Assembly (NCBI RefSeq): GCF_034439435.1
Contig: NZ_JAPCKJ010000001.1
Location: 868,001 to 932,000, forward strand
Reading direction: 5' to 3'
Source of the DNA: Sarcina sp034439435
GTDB lineage: Bacteria; Bacillota; Clostridia; Clostridiales; Clostridiaceae
DNA length: 64,000 nucleotides
The position numbers were made by a program, and so were the translations under genes. Positions 19,723 to 28,424 of this stretch are shown here, in pieces. The first letter of the stretch is position 1; each line of letters begins with the position of its first letter. The notes under the pieces are model-generated. The model ran no database searches, was not told the DNA's origin, and was given only the letters and a program-made list of their open reading frames with translations.

Positions 19723-19768
19723 AAAAATATGTTATGTACATTTTAACATATACATAACATATTTAAAA
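19723..19768 (-). terminator. Hairpin between pheT and the ZapA-like gene
   Basis: A perfect 14-bp stem (AAATATGTTATGTA and its complement) in an AT-rich setting lies after the pheT stop. It could terminate or attenuate pheST before the next gene. Confidence 0.6.
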
Positions 19769-19771
19769 CTA

Positions 19772-22153
19772 TTATTGCTCTCTTAATTGAGCTCCTAACT
19801 TATATTCTAAAGATCTTAATATTTTATCATGAACTTTATTTATATCTTTATCTTTTAAAGTTTTGCTAGGGTCTCTATAAGCTATAGCGTAAGCAATACT
19901 CTTCTTACCTTCTGGTATTTGAGCTCCCTTGTAAACGTCAAATAACTCAACCTTTTCAACTACTTGACCACCAGCTTTTCTTATAGTCTCTTCAATTTCT
20001 TGAACTAAAACAGCATCATCAACAAGTAAAGCTATATCTCTAGTTATTGCCGGATACTTAGGTAATGGCTTATAAGCTTTTTCAGTTTTTGAGAAATTGT
20101 ACATAGCATCTAAATCTAATTCCGCTACATAACAAGGAACATCTATTCCATAGTTTTCATTAACATCTGGATGAATTTCTCCTAAAACTCCTAGTGAAGT
20201 TCTTCCTAAAACTAATTCAGCAGTTTTTCCTGGATGGTAGCTTGGATTTTCACTCATTCTCTTGAATGATGCACTCTTAAGTCCTAATGTATCTAGTAAG
20301 TTTTCAACTATTCCTTTTAAGTCGAAATAATCGCATTGTCCATATATACCGATTGTTAATATGTTTCTTTCAGTTGGTAATTCATTTTCATCTGCATTTG
20401 GAGTATAAGTTTTACCTATCTCAAATAATCTAACTACATCATTACTTCTTGAGGCGTTTCTAGCTAAAGACTCCATCATTGAAGGAAGTGTTGAAGTTCT
20501 CATTACACTATAATCTTCTCCTAGTGGATTCTTTATCTTAACAACATTTCTAAGTTCACTATCTTCTGGTAAGCATATTTTATCAAATACCTTTGGACTT
20601 ACAAATGAATAACTTATAGATTGGTTTAACCCTGATGCTAACATTGCATCTATAACTTTTTCATCTAATAATTGTTTTTTGTCCTTAGCTTCTTTTTCTG
20701 TACTAGTTGATATTAATGTAGTTGGAATATTATTATATCCATAAATTCTTGCAACTTCTTCAGCAACATCTTCTCTTATATCAACATCTATTCTAAATGT
20801 AGGCACTAAGATTTTTAATGTATCTCCATTTATAGTAGTTTTTAAATCTACGCTGTCTAAACATTTTTTCATTTCTTCTGTTTCTAATGAAGTTCCTAAG
20901 AATTTATTTATCCAGCTAGCACTTACTTCAAGAGTCTTTTCCTCTTTAACTTTGTTATAGACATCTATAGTTCCTTCCATAACTTCTCCACAGCCTAATT
21001 CTTCAACTAAAGCACATGCTCTGTCTAAAGCTAAAACTGCTAAGTTTGGATCTATGTCTTTTTCAAATCTTGATGAACTTTCAGTTCTTAATCCTAAATT
21101 TTTAGAATTAACTCTTATATTAGTTCCATCAAAGTTAGCTGATTCAAATACTATTTCAGTAGTATCATCTTTAACACCTGAGTTTAATCCACCCATGATA
21201 CCAGCTAAAGCAACGATTTCTTCTCCATCTTTTATGCAAAGAACATCTGAAGTTAATTCTCTTTCAACCTCATCTAAAGTTGTGAATTTTTCTCCATCTT
21301 TAGCTCTTTCAACTACTATGTGAGAAGCTTTTAATTCTCTTCTATCAAAAGCGTGCATTGGTTGGCCAAGCTCTAACATAACAAAGTTAGTAATATCAAC
21401 TATGTTATTTATTGGTCTTACACCAGCATCTAATAATCTTTCTTGCATCCAAGTTGGTGATGGGGCTACTTTTACGTTCTTAACTCCTCTAGCCATATAT
21501 CTGTTACAAAGTTCATCATTAACTGTAACTTTTATTTCATCATTTATGTTTTTATCACATTTAACTTCAAACTTAGTATTTGGCATTCTATAAGTTTTTC
21601 TTGTTGTTGCAGCTGTTTCTCTAGCCATTCCAAGAACACTTAAACAATCAGGTCTATTTGAAGTTATTTCGAAATCTAGAACTTGTTTATTAAGTCCTAA
21701 ATATTCTTTTATGCAAACTCCTATTGGAGCATCCTCTGGTAAAATCATAAGTCCTATAACTTCTTTTCCGTCAGCGATTCCTAGTTCTTCTTCTGAACAG
21801 AACATTCCGTTAGAAACTTCTCCTCTTAATTTACCTTTTTTGATTTTGCTTCCATCAGCTAATATTGCACCATGTAAAGCTACTGGAACTTTATCATGTT
21901 CTTTCATATTATCTGCAGCTGTTACTATTTGAATCATTTCTGACCCTATGTTTACTTGACAAATTTTAAGTTTTTCAGCATCTGGATGCTGTTCTATCTT
22001 ATCTATTTGACAAGTAACTATATTTTCTATTTCTGCTCCAGCAGTTACGACCTCTTCTACTTTTGATCCTGATAAAGTTAAAGCATCGCCTAACTCTTCT
22101 GCTGTCATATCTATATCAACGTAATCTTTAAGCCAATTAAATGGTACTTTCAT
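19772..22153 (-). CDS. pheT: Phenylalanine-tRNA ligase beta subunit
   Basis: This 793-residue beta chain of the alpha2-beta2 enzyme charges tRNA-Phe. Visible parts are the N-terminal MKVPFNWLKDYVD, an EMAP-like tRNA-binding domain (about 40-150), the B3/B4 editing region (about 210-385), the B5 domain, a degenerate catalytic-like core and the C-terminal FDX-ACB anticodon-binding domain (KYPAITRDIALLVDD onward). The length is standard. It lies 23 bp below pheS, and an AGGAGG precedes the ATG. The pair is under the Phe T-box leader at 23456-23725. Confidence 0.98.
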   Translation of the reverse strand: MKVPFNWLKDYVDIDMTAEELGDALTLSGSKVEEVVTAGAEIENIVTCQIDKIEQHPDAEKLKICQVNIGSEMIQIVTAADNMKEHDKVPVALHGAILADGSKIKKGKLRGEVSNGMFCSEEELGIADGKEVIGLMILPEDAPIGVCIKEYLGLNKQVLDFEITSNRPDCLSVLGMARETAATTRKTYRMPNTKFEVKCDKNINDEIKVTVNDELCNRYMARGVKNVKVAPSPTWMQERLLDAGVRPINNIVDITNFVMLELGQPMHAFDRRELKASHIVVERAKDGEKFTTLDEVERELTSDVLCIKDGEEIVALAGIMGGLNSGVKDDTTEIVFESANFDGTNIRVNSKNLGLRTESSSRFEKDIDPNLAVLALDRACALVEELGCGEVMEGTIDVYNKVKEEKTLEVSASWINKFLGTSLETEEMKKCLDSVDLKTTINGDTLKILVPTFRIDVDIREDVAEEVARIYGYNNIPTTLISTSTEKEAKDKKQLLDEKVIDAMLASGLNQSISYSFVSPKVFDKICLPEDSELRNVVKIKNPLGEDYSVMRTSTLPSMMESLARNASRSNDVVRLFEIGKTYTPNADENELPTERNILTIGIYGQCDYFDLKGIVENLLDTLGLKSASFKRMSENPSYHPGKTAELVLGRTSLGVLGEIHPDVNENYGIDVPCYVAELDLDAMYNFSKTEKAYKPLPKYPAITRDIALLVDDAVLVQEIEETIRKAGGQVVEKVELFDVYKGAQIPEGKKSIAYAIAYRDPSKTLKDKDINKVHDKILRSLEYKLGAQLREQ

Positions 22154-22176
22154 CTTTTTTACCTCCTATTTTAAAA

Positions 22177-23196
22177 CTAGAATTGATTTAAGAATCTCAT
22201 ATCACTTTCGTATAATAATCTTATGTCATCTATTCCATACTTAAGCATAACCATTCTGTCTACACCAAAACCGAAAGCAAATCCACTATAAACTTCTGGA
22301 TCTATTCCACAGTTTCTTAAAACTTGAGGGTGAACCATACCACAACCTAGTATTTCTATCCAACCTTCTCCTTTACATACTTTACATCCTTTTCCGTTAC
22401 ACACAAAGCATGTAGCATCCATTTCAGCTGATGGCTCAGTGAATGGGAAATGGTGTGGTCTAAACTTAGTTTTAACCTTATCACCAAACATCTTTTTAGC
22501 AAATAATTCTAAAGTTCCTTTAAGATCTGCGAAAGTTACATCTTTATCTATAACAAGACCTTCCATTTGATAGAATATTGGTGAGTGTGTAGCATCAACT
22601 GCATCTGATCTGAACACTTTACCAGGTGATATCATTTTTATTGGTGGTTCTTGTTTTTCCATAACTCTAGCTTGAACTGGAGAAGTTTGAGTTCTTAAAA
22701 CTACATTATCATTTATGTAGAATGTATCTTGCTCACTTCTAGCTGGGTGATTTTTAGGAATATTTAAAGCCTCGAAGTTGTAGTAATCTTTCTCAACTTC
22801 TGGACCATCCTCTATAGCAAATCCCATTGAAACAAATATTTTCTTCATTTCATCTAAAGTTTGCTCTAATGGATGTTTCTTTCCTATTGTTTGTTTCTTT
22901 CCAGGCATTGAAATATCTATTACTTCATTTTTTAACTTTTCTTGTTTCTCAGCTTCTTTAACAGCTTTTATTACAGCTTCTAACTCAACTTCTAAAGCCT
23001 CTCTTACTTCATTAGCTAATTTACCAACTACTGGTCTCTCCTCTTTAGATAGAGCTCCCATTCCTCTTAATATAGTTGTAAGCTCTCCCTTTTTACCAAG
23101 ATATTTAACTCTTATTGCTTCAATAGTAGAACTATCTTTAGCTTCTTTAATTTCCACTAAAGCTAATTCTTTAATTTGATTTAACTTATCTTGCAT
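22177..23196 (-). CDS. pheS: Phenylalanine-tRNA ligase alpha subunit
   Basis: The catalytic class II subunit, 339 residues: an N-terminal coiled coil for tRNA contact, then the catalytic core with PVQARVME, motif 2 (KVFRSDAVDATHSPIFYQMEG) and motif 3 (GFAFGFGVDRMVMLKYGI). A CFVCNGKGCKVCKGEGW cysteine cluster is present, as in several Firmicutes. I prefer the second ATG (23196) to 23202 because AGGAG is only about 1-2 nt from the first and 7 nt from the second. It is the first gene of pheST. Confidence 0.97.
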   Translation of the reverse strand: MQDKLNQIKELALVEIKEAKDSSTIEAIRVKYLGKKGELTTILRGMGALSKEERPVVGKLANEVREALEVELEAVIKAVKEAEKQEKLKNEVIDISMPGKKQTIGKKHPLEQTLDEMKKIFVSMGFAIEDGPEVEKDYYNFEALNIPKNHPARSEQDTFYINDNVVLRTQTSPVQARVMEKQEPPIKMISPGKVFRSDAVDATHSPIFYQMEGLVIDKDVTFADLKGTLELFAKKMFGDKVKTKFRPHHFPFTEPSAEMDATCFVCNGKGCKVCKGEGWIEILGCGMVHPQVLRNCGIDPEVYSGFAFGFGVDRMVMLKYGIDDIRLLYESDMRFLNQF

Positions 23197-23455
23197 TTTC
23201 ATTCTCCTTTCCTGATATATACTTAATATATTAGATTTTATCTTAAAGCTCTTAGAAACTTTAATATTCCTATTAAACTTTCTATTTGCCTAGATAAAGT
23301 AAACCCGAATTCAATATAATTAAAAACCTCTACTGAATTAAAGTATGTTTTATCTAAATATAAAAATCTTCTTTTATTAAATTAGCCCTTATTTTAAGTG
23401 TTGTAAGGTTATATGGCTCTTTTATTATCACTTTCCTAGTATTGACACAATTCCA

Positions 23456-23725
23456 AGAAAATAAAATAAACCCCATCCCTATAAACACAAGGGACGGGGT
23501 ATTCATATCCGTGGTACCACCCTAATTAGCACTAAAATAAATTAGTACTCACTTAATTTAAAATAACGACTATGCCGCTAACTACTACTTTAAATTTCAC
23601 AGTTAGAACTCCAGAGTGAACTTCAATATAGCTTTCTTAAAATGCTTTCAGTCTTTGGCATTTTTTCCCTGAAAAGAAATTACTACATCTACTCTCTCTA
23701 TCAATGTTTTTATCTATTCAATTCA
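23456..23725 (-). promoter_or_regulatory. T-box leader of pheST, Phe specifier
   Basis: The T-box sequence GGGTGGTACCACGG lies at 23509-23522 and is followed by a terminator stem (ACCCCGTCCC / GGGATGGGGT, 23470-23500) and a T-rich run. Upstream, the stem I lower helix pairs AGAGT with ACTCT, and directly before ACTCT stands GAAG-TTC, giving a TTC (Phe) specifier at 23618-23620. Uncharged tRNA-Phe should stabilise the antiterminator and allow pheST expression. An unusual 260 nt separates the terminator from pheS; I see no gene there. Confidence 0.93.
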
Positions 23726-23731
23726 AAGTAT

Positions 23732-23760
23732 ATTATACATATAATAGTATGCATAATCAA
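23732..23760 (-). promoter_or_regulatory. Sigma-A promoter of the pheST leader
   Basis: On the minus strand TTGATT (23755-23760), a 17-nt spacer and TATAAT (23732-23737) lie just upstream of the T-box RNA. Confidence 0.8.
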
Positions 23761-23820
23761 GGTATTTATTATATTTTAACCTTTTATGATTCATATTTCC
23801 TAAAATAACAACTAAAGCCT

Positions 23821-23857
23821 AAAAAAAATTAAGAGGAATTATATTCCTCTTAATTTA
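23821..23857 (-). terminator. Rho-independent terminator
   Basis: AATTAAGAGGAAT pairs with ATTCCTCTTAATT and is followed by a run of T on the minus strand. It probably ends the ktrB-ktrA-methyltransferase transcript. Confidence 0.85.
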
Positions 23858-23953
23858 ACTTTAATTACTTAGCTATCTCTTAAACTAGTGTTTATCTTTA
23901 GCTAAATCTAAATGGCTAACTAAAAATAAAATCCTCCTCTAAAATAGAGCTAA

Positions 23954-24754
23954 TTATTTAAATGATTGTCTTATTTTTTCATATATCATTACAGAAGTAG
24001 CTACAGCTACATTTAGTGATTCTGCCTCACCTGGCATAGGAATTTTAACCTTTATATCAGCAATTTCATATACCTCATCACTAACACCATTTCCCTCATT
24101 GCCAACAGCAATCATAATCTTTCCTTGTAGATTTTCCTCAAAGAAATTATTTTTCCCTTGAAGAGAACTTACCACGAGTCTATATCCATTCTTTTTTAAT
24201 GATTTTACATATTCTAAAGAATCATCCTCAACAACTGGAATATAAAAGATTGAACCCATTGTTGATCTTAATGTTTTATCATTATATATATCAACAGTAC
24301 CTTTAGTCATAACTATTCCAGCTGCCCCTGCTGCATGAGCTGTTCTTATAATTGTTCCCATGTTTCCTGGGTCTTGAACTTTATCTACTAAAACAACAAG
24401 CTCCCCACTTTTTAATTCCTTGTTTTGCATGTTTACAACACCAACAACTCCTTGTGGATTTTCTGTTGAACAAAGTTGTTTTAAAAGAGCCTCATTCATT
24501 TGTATAAGTCTTATATCCTGATTAATCTTTAGGAAAAACTCTGGATTTTTTTCTTTAAAACCTTCTGTAAATATTATTGAATCTATGGATACCTTACTTT
24601 TAATAGCTTCTTCTACAAATCTTAGACCTTCAATAAGATATTTATTACTTTTTATTCTATGCTTCTTTTCTTTTAATTTTTTTATCTCTTTAAATAAGTT
24701 ATTATTTTTACTTTCTATTTCTAACAAAGCAAATAATCCTTTCCTAAAAGACAT
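23954..24754 (-). CDS. TrmH/SpoU family RNA 2'-O-methyltransferase
   Basis: A SPOUT methyltransferase that methylates rRNA or tRNA ribose. The N-terminal substrate-binding domain (HRIKSNKYLIEGLRFVEEA) is followed by the SpoU motifs VDKVQDPGNMGTIIRTA, VGNEGNGVSDEV and IPMPGEAESLNVAVATSV that form the trefoil-knot SAM site. The start codon at 24754 overlaps the ktrA stop by one base (TAATG), implying translational coupling. A TTG at codon 10, preceded by AGGAAAGG, is a credible alternative start. The target nucleotide cannot be told from sequence. Confidence 0.92.
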   Translation of the reverse strand: MSFRKGLFALLEIESKNNNLFKEIKKLKEKKHRIKSNKYLIEGLRFVEEAIKSKVSIDSIIFTEGFKEKNPEFFLKINQDIRLIQMNEALLKQLCSTENPQGVVGVVNMQNKELKSGELVVLVDKVQDPGNMGTIIRTAHAAGAAGIVMTKGTVDIYNDKTLRSTMGSIFYIPVVEDDSLEYVKSLKKNGYRLVVSSLQGKNNFFEENLQGKIMIAVGNEGNGVSDEVYEIADIKVKIPMPGEAESLNVAVATSVMIYEKIRQSFK

Positions 24755-25419
24755 TAATGTTTAAATATCTTTCCTTCTAATTTTGTTAAGTCCTCTGCTG
24801 AACCTATAGCCACAACTATATCGTCCTTATTAATAACATCATCTGCATCTGGAGATATATTAACTTCATTTTGTCTCTTAATAGCCATTACGTTTATTCC
24901 GTATTTACTTCTTAAACTTAATTCTTTCATAGACTTTCCATACCACTCTTTTGGACTTTCTATTTCAATTATAGAATAGTCTGGTGATAGTTCTATATAA
25001 TCTAAAATACTTGAAGAAACTAAGTTATGAGCTACCCTAACACCCATATCTTTTTCAGGTAAAATTACTCTGTCTGCTCCTATTTTATATAAAACCTTAG
25101 CATGTAAGTCACTATTACCTTTAGCTATAATATATTTTATTCCCATTTCTTTAACAAGTAATGTTGCCATAACACTAGCTTGTATGTTAGCTCCTATAGT
25201 AACAACTGCAACGTCAAAGTTTCTTAATCCTAAAGTTCTTAAAGCATTTTCATCTGTTGCATCCATTTGAACTGCATGAGTTACACTATCTGATATTTCT
25301 TGAACTAAATCTTCATTAGAATCAATTGCTAAAACATCATGACCTAAAGCATACAAAGTCTTAGCTACTGATGATCCAAATCTTCCTAATCCTATAATAA
25401 CGAATTGTTTACTTGACAT
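24754..25419 (-). CDS. ktrA: KtrA-type potassium uptake regulatory subunit (RCK protein)
   Basis: This 221-residue cytosolic gating ring subunit has an N-terminal Rossmann RCK_N domain (VIIGLGRFGSSVAKTL with the GxGxxG nucleotide motif, AIDSNED) and a C-terminal RCK_C domain (about 135-220). The family binds ATP/ADP, and in Firmicutes the C-domain can bind c-di-AMP, which closes the channel. It lies 18 bp after ktrB and overlaps the methyltransferase start by one base, so the three genes form one operon. Confidence 0.93.
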   Translation of the reverse strand: MSSKQFVIIGLGRFGSSVAKTLYALGHDVLAIDSNEDLVQEISDSVTHAVQMDATDENALRTLGLRNFDVAVVTIGANIQASVMATLLVKEMGIKYIIAKGNSDLHAKVLYKIGADRVILPEKDMGVRVAHNLVSSSILDYIELSPDYSIIEIESPKEWYGKSMKELSLRSKYGINVMAIKRQNEVNISPDADDVINKDDIVVAIGSAEDLTKLEGKIFKH

Positions 25420-25437
25420 AAGCCTTACACTCCTAAC

Positions 25438-26778
25438 TTATCCTATTAATATTTTGTCTTCTGGGTATTTGTATGCACTAGGTTTCCTTCTATTAGTTAA
25501 AGCTAGAACTACAGTCATAGGACCCACTCTTCCCAAATACATAGTTATCATTATTATTATTTTTCCTATTGCTGAAAGGTATGGAGTCATCCCCAATGTT
25601 AAACCAACTGTTGCAAATGCGGATGTAACTTCATACAGTATATATTCTAGTGAGAATCCTGGTTCTGTAACTGCTAAAACTAATGTTCCAAGTACGACTA
25701 TACCAAAACCTATAAATAAAACGGCAAAAGCCTTATATACTAATTCTTTTGAAATTCTCTTCTTAAATACTTCAGTATCTTCTCTACCTCTTATTATAGA
25801 GATTAAAGTAAGAACTACTATACCAAATGTTGCTGTCTTTATACCACCTGCTGTTGACCCTGGTGAACCACCTACAAACATTAATAATATAGTTAAGAAT
25901 TTTCCTGCTAAAGTCATATCAGTAGTAGATACTGAGTTAAAGCCAGCAGTTCTTGTTGTTGCCGAAGCAAAGAAGGCATTAGTAACTTTATCGCCCCAAC
26001 TCATATTTTGAAGAGTGTTAGGATTATTATATTCAAAAATGAACATAAGAATAGTTCCACCAATTAAAAGAATTGCTGTTATCATTATTACAACCTTAGA
26101 ATGTAAAGATAATCTCTTATATCCTTTAAAATTATATAATTCTGACCAAACAGTAAATCCTAATCCACCAATAATAATTAAGGCTGCAATTGTTAGTACT
26201 ACAGTTTTATTATCAGCATAGCCAACTAAGCTATTTCCAAACAAATCAAATCCAGCATTACAAAAAGCTGAAACTGAATGCCAAATACTATAATAAACTC
26301 CTTTTAGGAATCCAAACTTAGGTATAAACTGAGTTGATAATACTAATGCACCTAACATCTCTACTGAAAATGTAAATGCTAGTATATATCTAATCATTCT
26401 AACTAATCCCTGTATTCCAAATGTGTTCATAGCCTCCTGTATAAGGAGTCTTTCTCTTAATGTTATTTTTTTCTTAACCATTAAAGCAAACAAGGTTGTA
26501 AATGACATGAATCCTAATCCGCCTATTTGTATTAAGATTATTATTATAGTTTTTCCAAAGTAATTCCAATGTTCTGCCGTATTCAAAGTTATAAGTCCAG
26601 TAACACACACTGCTGATGTTGAAGTAAATAAACTATCTAAAAATGCAGTAGCTTCTCCACTCTTAGAAGATATTGGAAGACTTAATATTATAGCACCTAA
26701 GAAAATAACAATAAAAAATCCTAAGGCTAAAATCTGAACAGCACTAAATTTTATTTTTTTTGTCAGTTTAATGTACAT
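25438..26778 (-). CDS. ktrB: KtrB/TrkH-type potassium channel subunit
   Basis: A 446-residue integral membrane K+ (Na+-coupled) transporter with four M1-P-M2 repeats. The four pore-loop segments are seen as TSAVCVTGL, SAFCNAGFD, TRTAGFNSV and SAFATVGLT, each with the filter glycine. The length and absence of extra N-terminal helices fit KtrB rather than the longer TrkH. It is encoded first in the operon with KtrA. The start ATG is preceded by GGGGG with suitable spacing. I looked upstream for a c-di-AMP riboswitch and saw none. Confidence 0.95.
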   Translation of the reverse strand: MYIKLTKKIKFSAVQILALGFFIVIFLGAIILSLPISSKSGEATAFLDSLFTSTSAVCVTGLITLNTAEHWNYFGKTIIIILIQIGGLGFMSFTTLFALMVKKKITLRERLLIQEAMNTFGIQGLVRMIRYILAFTFSVEMLGALVLSTQFIPKFGFLKGVYYSIWHSVSAFCNAGFDLFGNSLVGYADNKTVVLTIAALIIIGGLGFTVWSELYNFKGYKRLSLHSKVVIMITAILLIGGTILMFIFEYNNPNTLQNMSWGDKVTNAFFASATTRTAGFNSVSTTDMTLAGKFLTILLMFVGGSPGSTAGGIKTATFGIVVLTLISIIRGREDTEVFKKRISKELVYKAFAVLFIGFGIVVLGTLVLAVTEPGFSLEYILYEVTSAFATVGLTLGMTPYLSAIGKIIIMITMYLGRVGPMTVVLALTNRRKPSAYKYPEDKILIG

Positions 26779-26907
26779 AATTAAACCCCCAACTTAAACT
26801 AAATATTCTATCTTTTATTTTTATTATATCTTAATTTTAATTTATATATGTAAAGTTGTCTTATTTTTAGAAGTCAAAAGTAATTTTTATTTAATTGTAA
26901 TTGCAAA

Positions 26908-26954
26908 TAAGTTTAATTTTATTCAGATAAAAATTCTGAATAAAATTAAACTTA
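26908..26954. repeat. Perfect 19-bp inverted repeat upstream of ktrB
   Basis: TAAGTTTAATTTTATTCAG pairs perfectly with its complement across a 9-nt loop. It lies between the rplT terminator and the ktrB start. It could be a second terminator for the rplT transcript or an operator; sequence alone does not decide. Confidence 0.5.
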
Positions 26955-26973
26955 TAAAATATAAATAGTATAT

Positions 26974-26999
26974 AAAAAAAATGCGAGATAAACTCGCAT
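26974..26999 (-). terminator. Terminator of infC-rpmI-rplT
   Basis: ATGCGAG-loop-CTCGCAT followed by seven T on the minus strand, directly after the rplT stop. Confidence 0.9.
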
Positions 27000-27005
27000 C
27001 TGATA

Positions 27006-27365
27006 TTAAGCGTTTATTTGCTTCTTAGCTAATTCAACTAAATCAGCAAATGCTTTTGGATCATTTATAGCTATCTCTGAAAGCATTTTTCTGTTTATAT
27101 CAACACCAGCTAATTTCATTCCGTTCATGAATCTTGAATATGAAAGACCATTCATTCTTGTAGCTGCGTTTATTCTAGCTATCCATAATCTTCTGTAATC
27201 TCTCTTCTTTAATCTTCTTCCAACGTAAGCATTTCTTAATGCTCTTATTACTGACTCATTAGCAGTTTTGAATAACTTGCTTTTTCCACCATAGTATCCT
27301 TTTGCAAGTTTTAAAACTTTTTTATGATTTTTACGAGCATTTACCGCTCTCTTAACTCTTGCCAT
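27006..27365 (-). CDS. rplT: 50S ribosomal protein L20
   Basis: This 119-residue L20 has the typical basic N-terminal helix (MARVKRAVNARKNHKK, LAKGYYGGKSK) and the globular C-terminal domain (GLSYSRFMNGMKLAGVDINRKMLSEIA). It is needed early in 50S assembly. In Firmicutes it also represses its own operon by binding the leader RNA, which fits the leader seen upstream of infC. It is the last gene of infC-rpmI-rplT. Confidence 0.98.
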   Translation of the reverse strand: MARVKRAVNARKNHKKVLKLAKGYYGGKSKLFKTANESVIRALRNAYVGRRLKKRDYRRLWIARINAATRMNGLSYSRFMNGMKLAGVDINRKMLSEIAINDPKAFADLVELAKKQINA

Positions 27366-27394
27366 TTTCTAGACCTCCTACTCCGTGTTTTATC

Positions 27395-27592
27395 TTATAG
27401 ATATGGTAATAATTTCTTCATTGCTTTTTCTTGTGCAGTTGAAACGTAAGCACCTTTTCTTAAATTTCTTTTTCTTTTAGCACTTTTCTTTGTTAAGATA
27501 TGGCTAGTGAAAGCGTGAGCTCTCTTTAACTTTCCAGTTCCTGTCTTTCTGAATCTTTTTGCTGCACCTCTATGAGTTTTCATTTTTGGCAT
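27395..27592 (-). CDS. rpmI: 50S ribosomal protein L35
   Basis: The 65-residue, very basic L35 (MPKMKTHRGAAKRFRKTGTGK, HILTKKSAKRKRNLRK) is of standard length and sits between infC and rplT, as in most bacteria. Confidence 0.98.
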   Translation of the reverse strand: MPKMKTHRGAAKRFRKTGTGKLKRAHAFTSHILTKKSAKRKRNLRKGAYVSTAQEKAMKKLLPYL

Positions 27593-27613
27593 TGTAAGTA
27601 TCCTCCTCTCAAG

Positions 27614-28129
27614 TTACGCTTTTTTAGGAGCTAAAATCATTATCATGTTTCTACCTTCTAATTTAGCTGGTCTTTCTACTGTGCATATTTCTTCAAGTTG
27701 TGATAAGAAATTATCTAATATCTTTTTACCAACAACACTTGCATGCTCAGCTTCTCTACCTCTAAATCTTACAGTTATCTTGACTTTGTCTCCAGCTTCT
27801 AAGAATTTCTTAGCATTTTTAGATTTTATTTCTAAGTCATGCTTTTCTATAGTTGGGCTAACTCTTATCTCTTTAACACTGATAACCTTTTGCTTCTTTT
27901 TTGCTTCTTTATCTTTTTTGGATTGCTCATAAATAAATTTACCGAAATCCATTATTTTGCAAACTGGTGGTTTAGCATTTGGCGAAATCATAACTAAGTC
28001 TAACTCAGCTTCATCTGCCATTCTTTGTGCATCTCTTCCAGATACAACACCCAGCTGCTCTCCTGTGCTAGAAATTAATCTAACCTCTTTTTCTCTTATT
28101 TCTTGATTGATTGCAAAATTTTTACTAAT
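27614..28129 (-). CDS. infC: Translation initiation factor IF-3, with an AUU start codon
   Basis: IF-3 prevents 30S-50S joining and checks the initiation codon. The N-domain (NFAINQEIREKEVRLI), basic linker and C-domain (IRVSPTIEKHDLEIK, VTVRFRGREAEH) are complete. The sequence GGAGGTGAACAAGATTAGT shows that the in-frame GTG at 28138 overlaps the Shine-Dalgarno itself, while ATT at 28129 is 8 nt after it. I therefore place the start at ATT (171 residues). An AUU start is known for infC in several bacteria and lets IF-3 repress its own translation. Confidence 0.95.
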   Translation of the reverse strand: MSKNFAINQEIREKEVRLISSTGEQLGVVSGRDAQRMADEAELDLVMISPNAKPPVCKIMDFGKFIYEQSKKDKEAKKKQKVISVKEIRVSPTIEKHDLEIKSKNAKKFLEAGDKVKITVRFRGREAEHASVVGKKILDNFLSQLEEICTVERPAKLEGRNMIMILAPKKA

Positions 28130-28139
28130 CTTGTTCACC

Positions 28140-28285
28140 TCCGATAGAATTTAGCCAACACAAATATATAAATAAAAAAGGACGGCTTTAAGCCGTCCTC
28201 TATTACCAAAATCAAAAGTAATAAAATTCATGACCTAACTAGCATTTTTAGCTGTAAGGTGAGAAACGGCTGTTTCTTCTTGACA
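28140..28285 (-). promoter_or_regulatory. L20-type leader/attenuator upstream of infC
   Basis: The leader ends in a strong terminator, GGACGGC-TTAAA-GCCGTCC plus six T (28174-28199). An upstream AGCCGT (28266-28271) is exactly complementary to the ACGGCT of the terminator 5' arm, so the two pairings exclude each other: antiterminator versus terminator. This fits the Firmicutes L20 leader, where L20 binding favours termination. The region 28321-28424 beyond the promoter is AT-rich without a gene. Confidence 0.82.
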
Positions 28286-28291
28286 TCAGTT

Positions 28292-28320
28292 ATCTTATCA
28301 CTATTTTTTTTTATTGTCAA
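28292..28320 (-). promoter_or_regulatory. Sigma-A promoter of the infC operon
   Basis: TTGACA (28315-28320), a 17-nt spacer and TAAGAT (28292-28297) on the minus strand. Confidence 0.8.
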
Positions 28321-28424
28321 CATAATTCATCAATTTCTTTTAAAAAATATTATTACTATTTTTTATTTTCTCTATTAATTTATATTTTAATCATTTAAAC
28401 TCTAAAATTGCTCTTATATATTAT

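Noticed and set aside
26779..27005. Possible c-di-AMP (ydaO) riboswitch before ktrB
   Set aside because: Too short and without the conserved motifs; only a simple palindrome and the rplT terminator are there.
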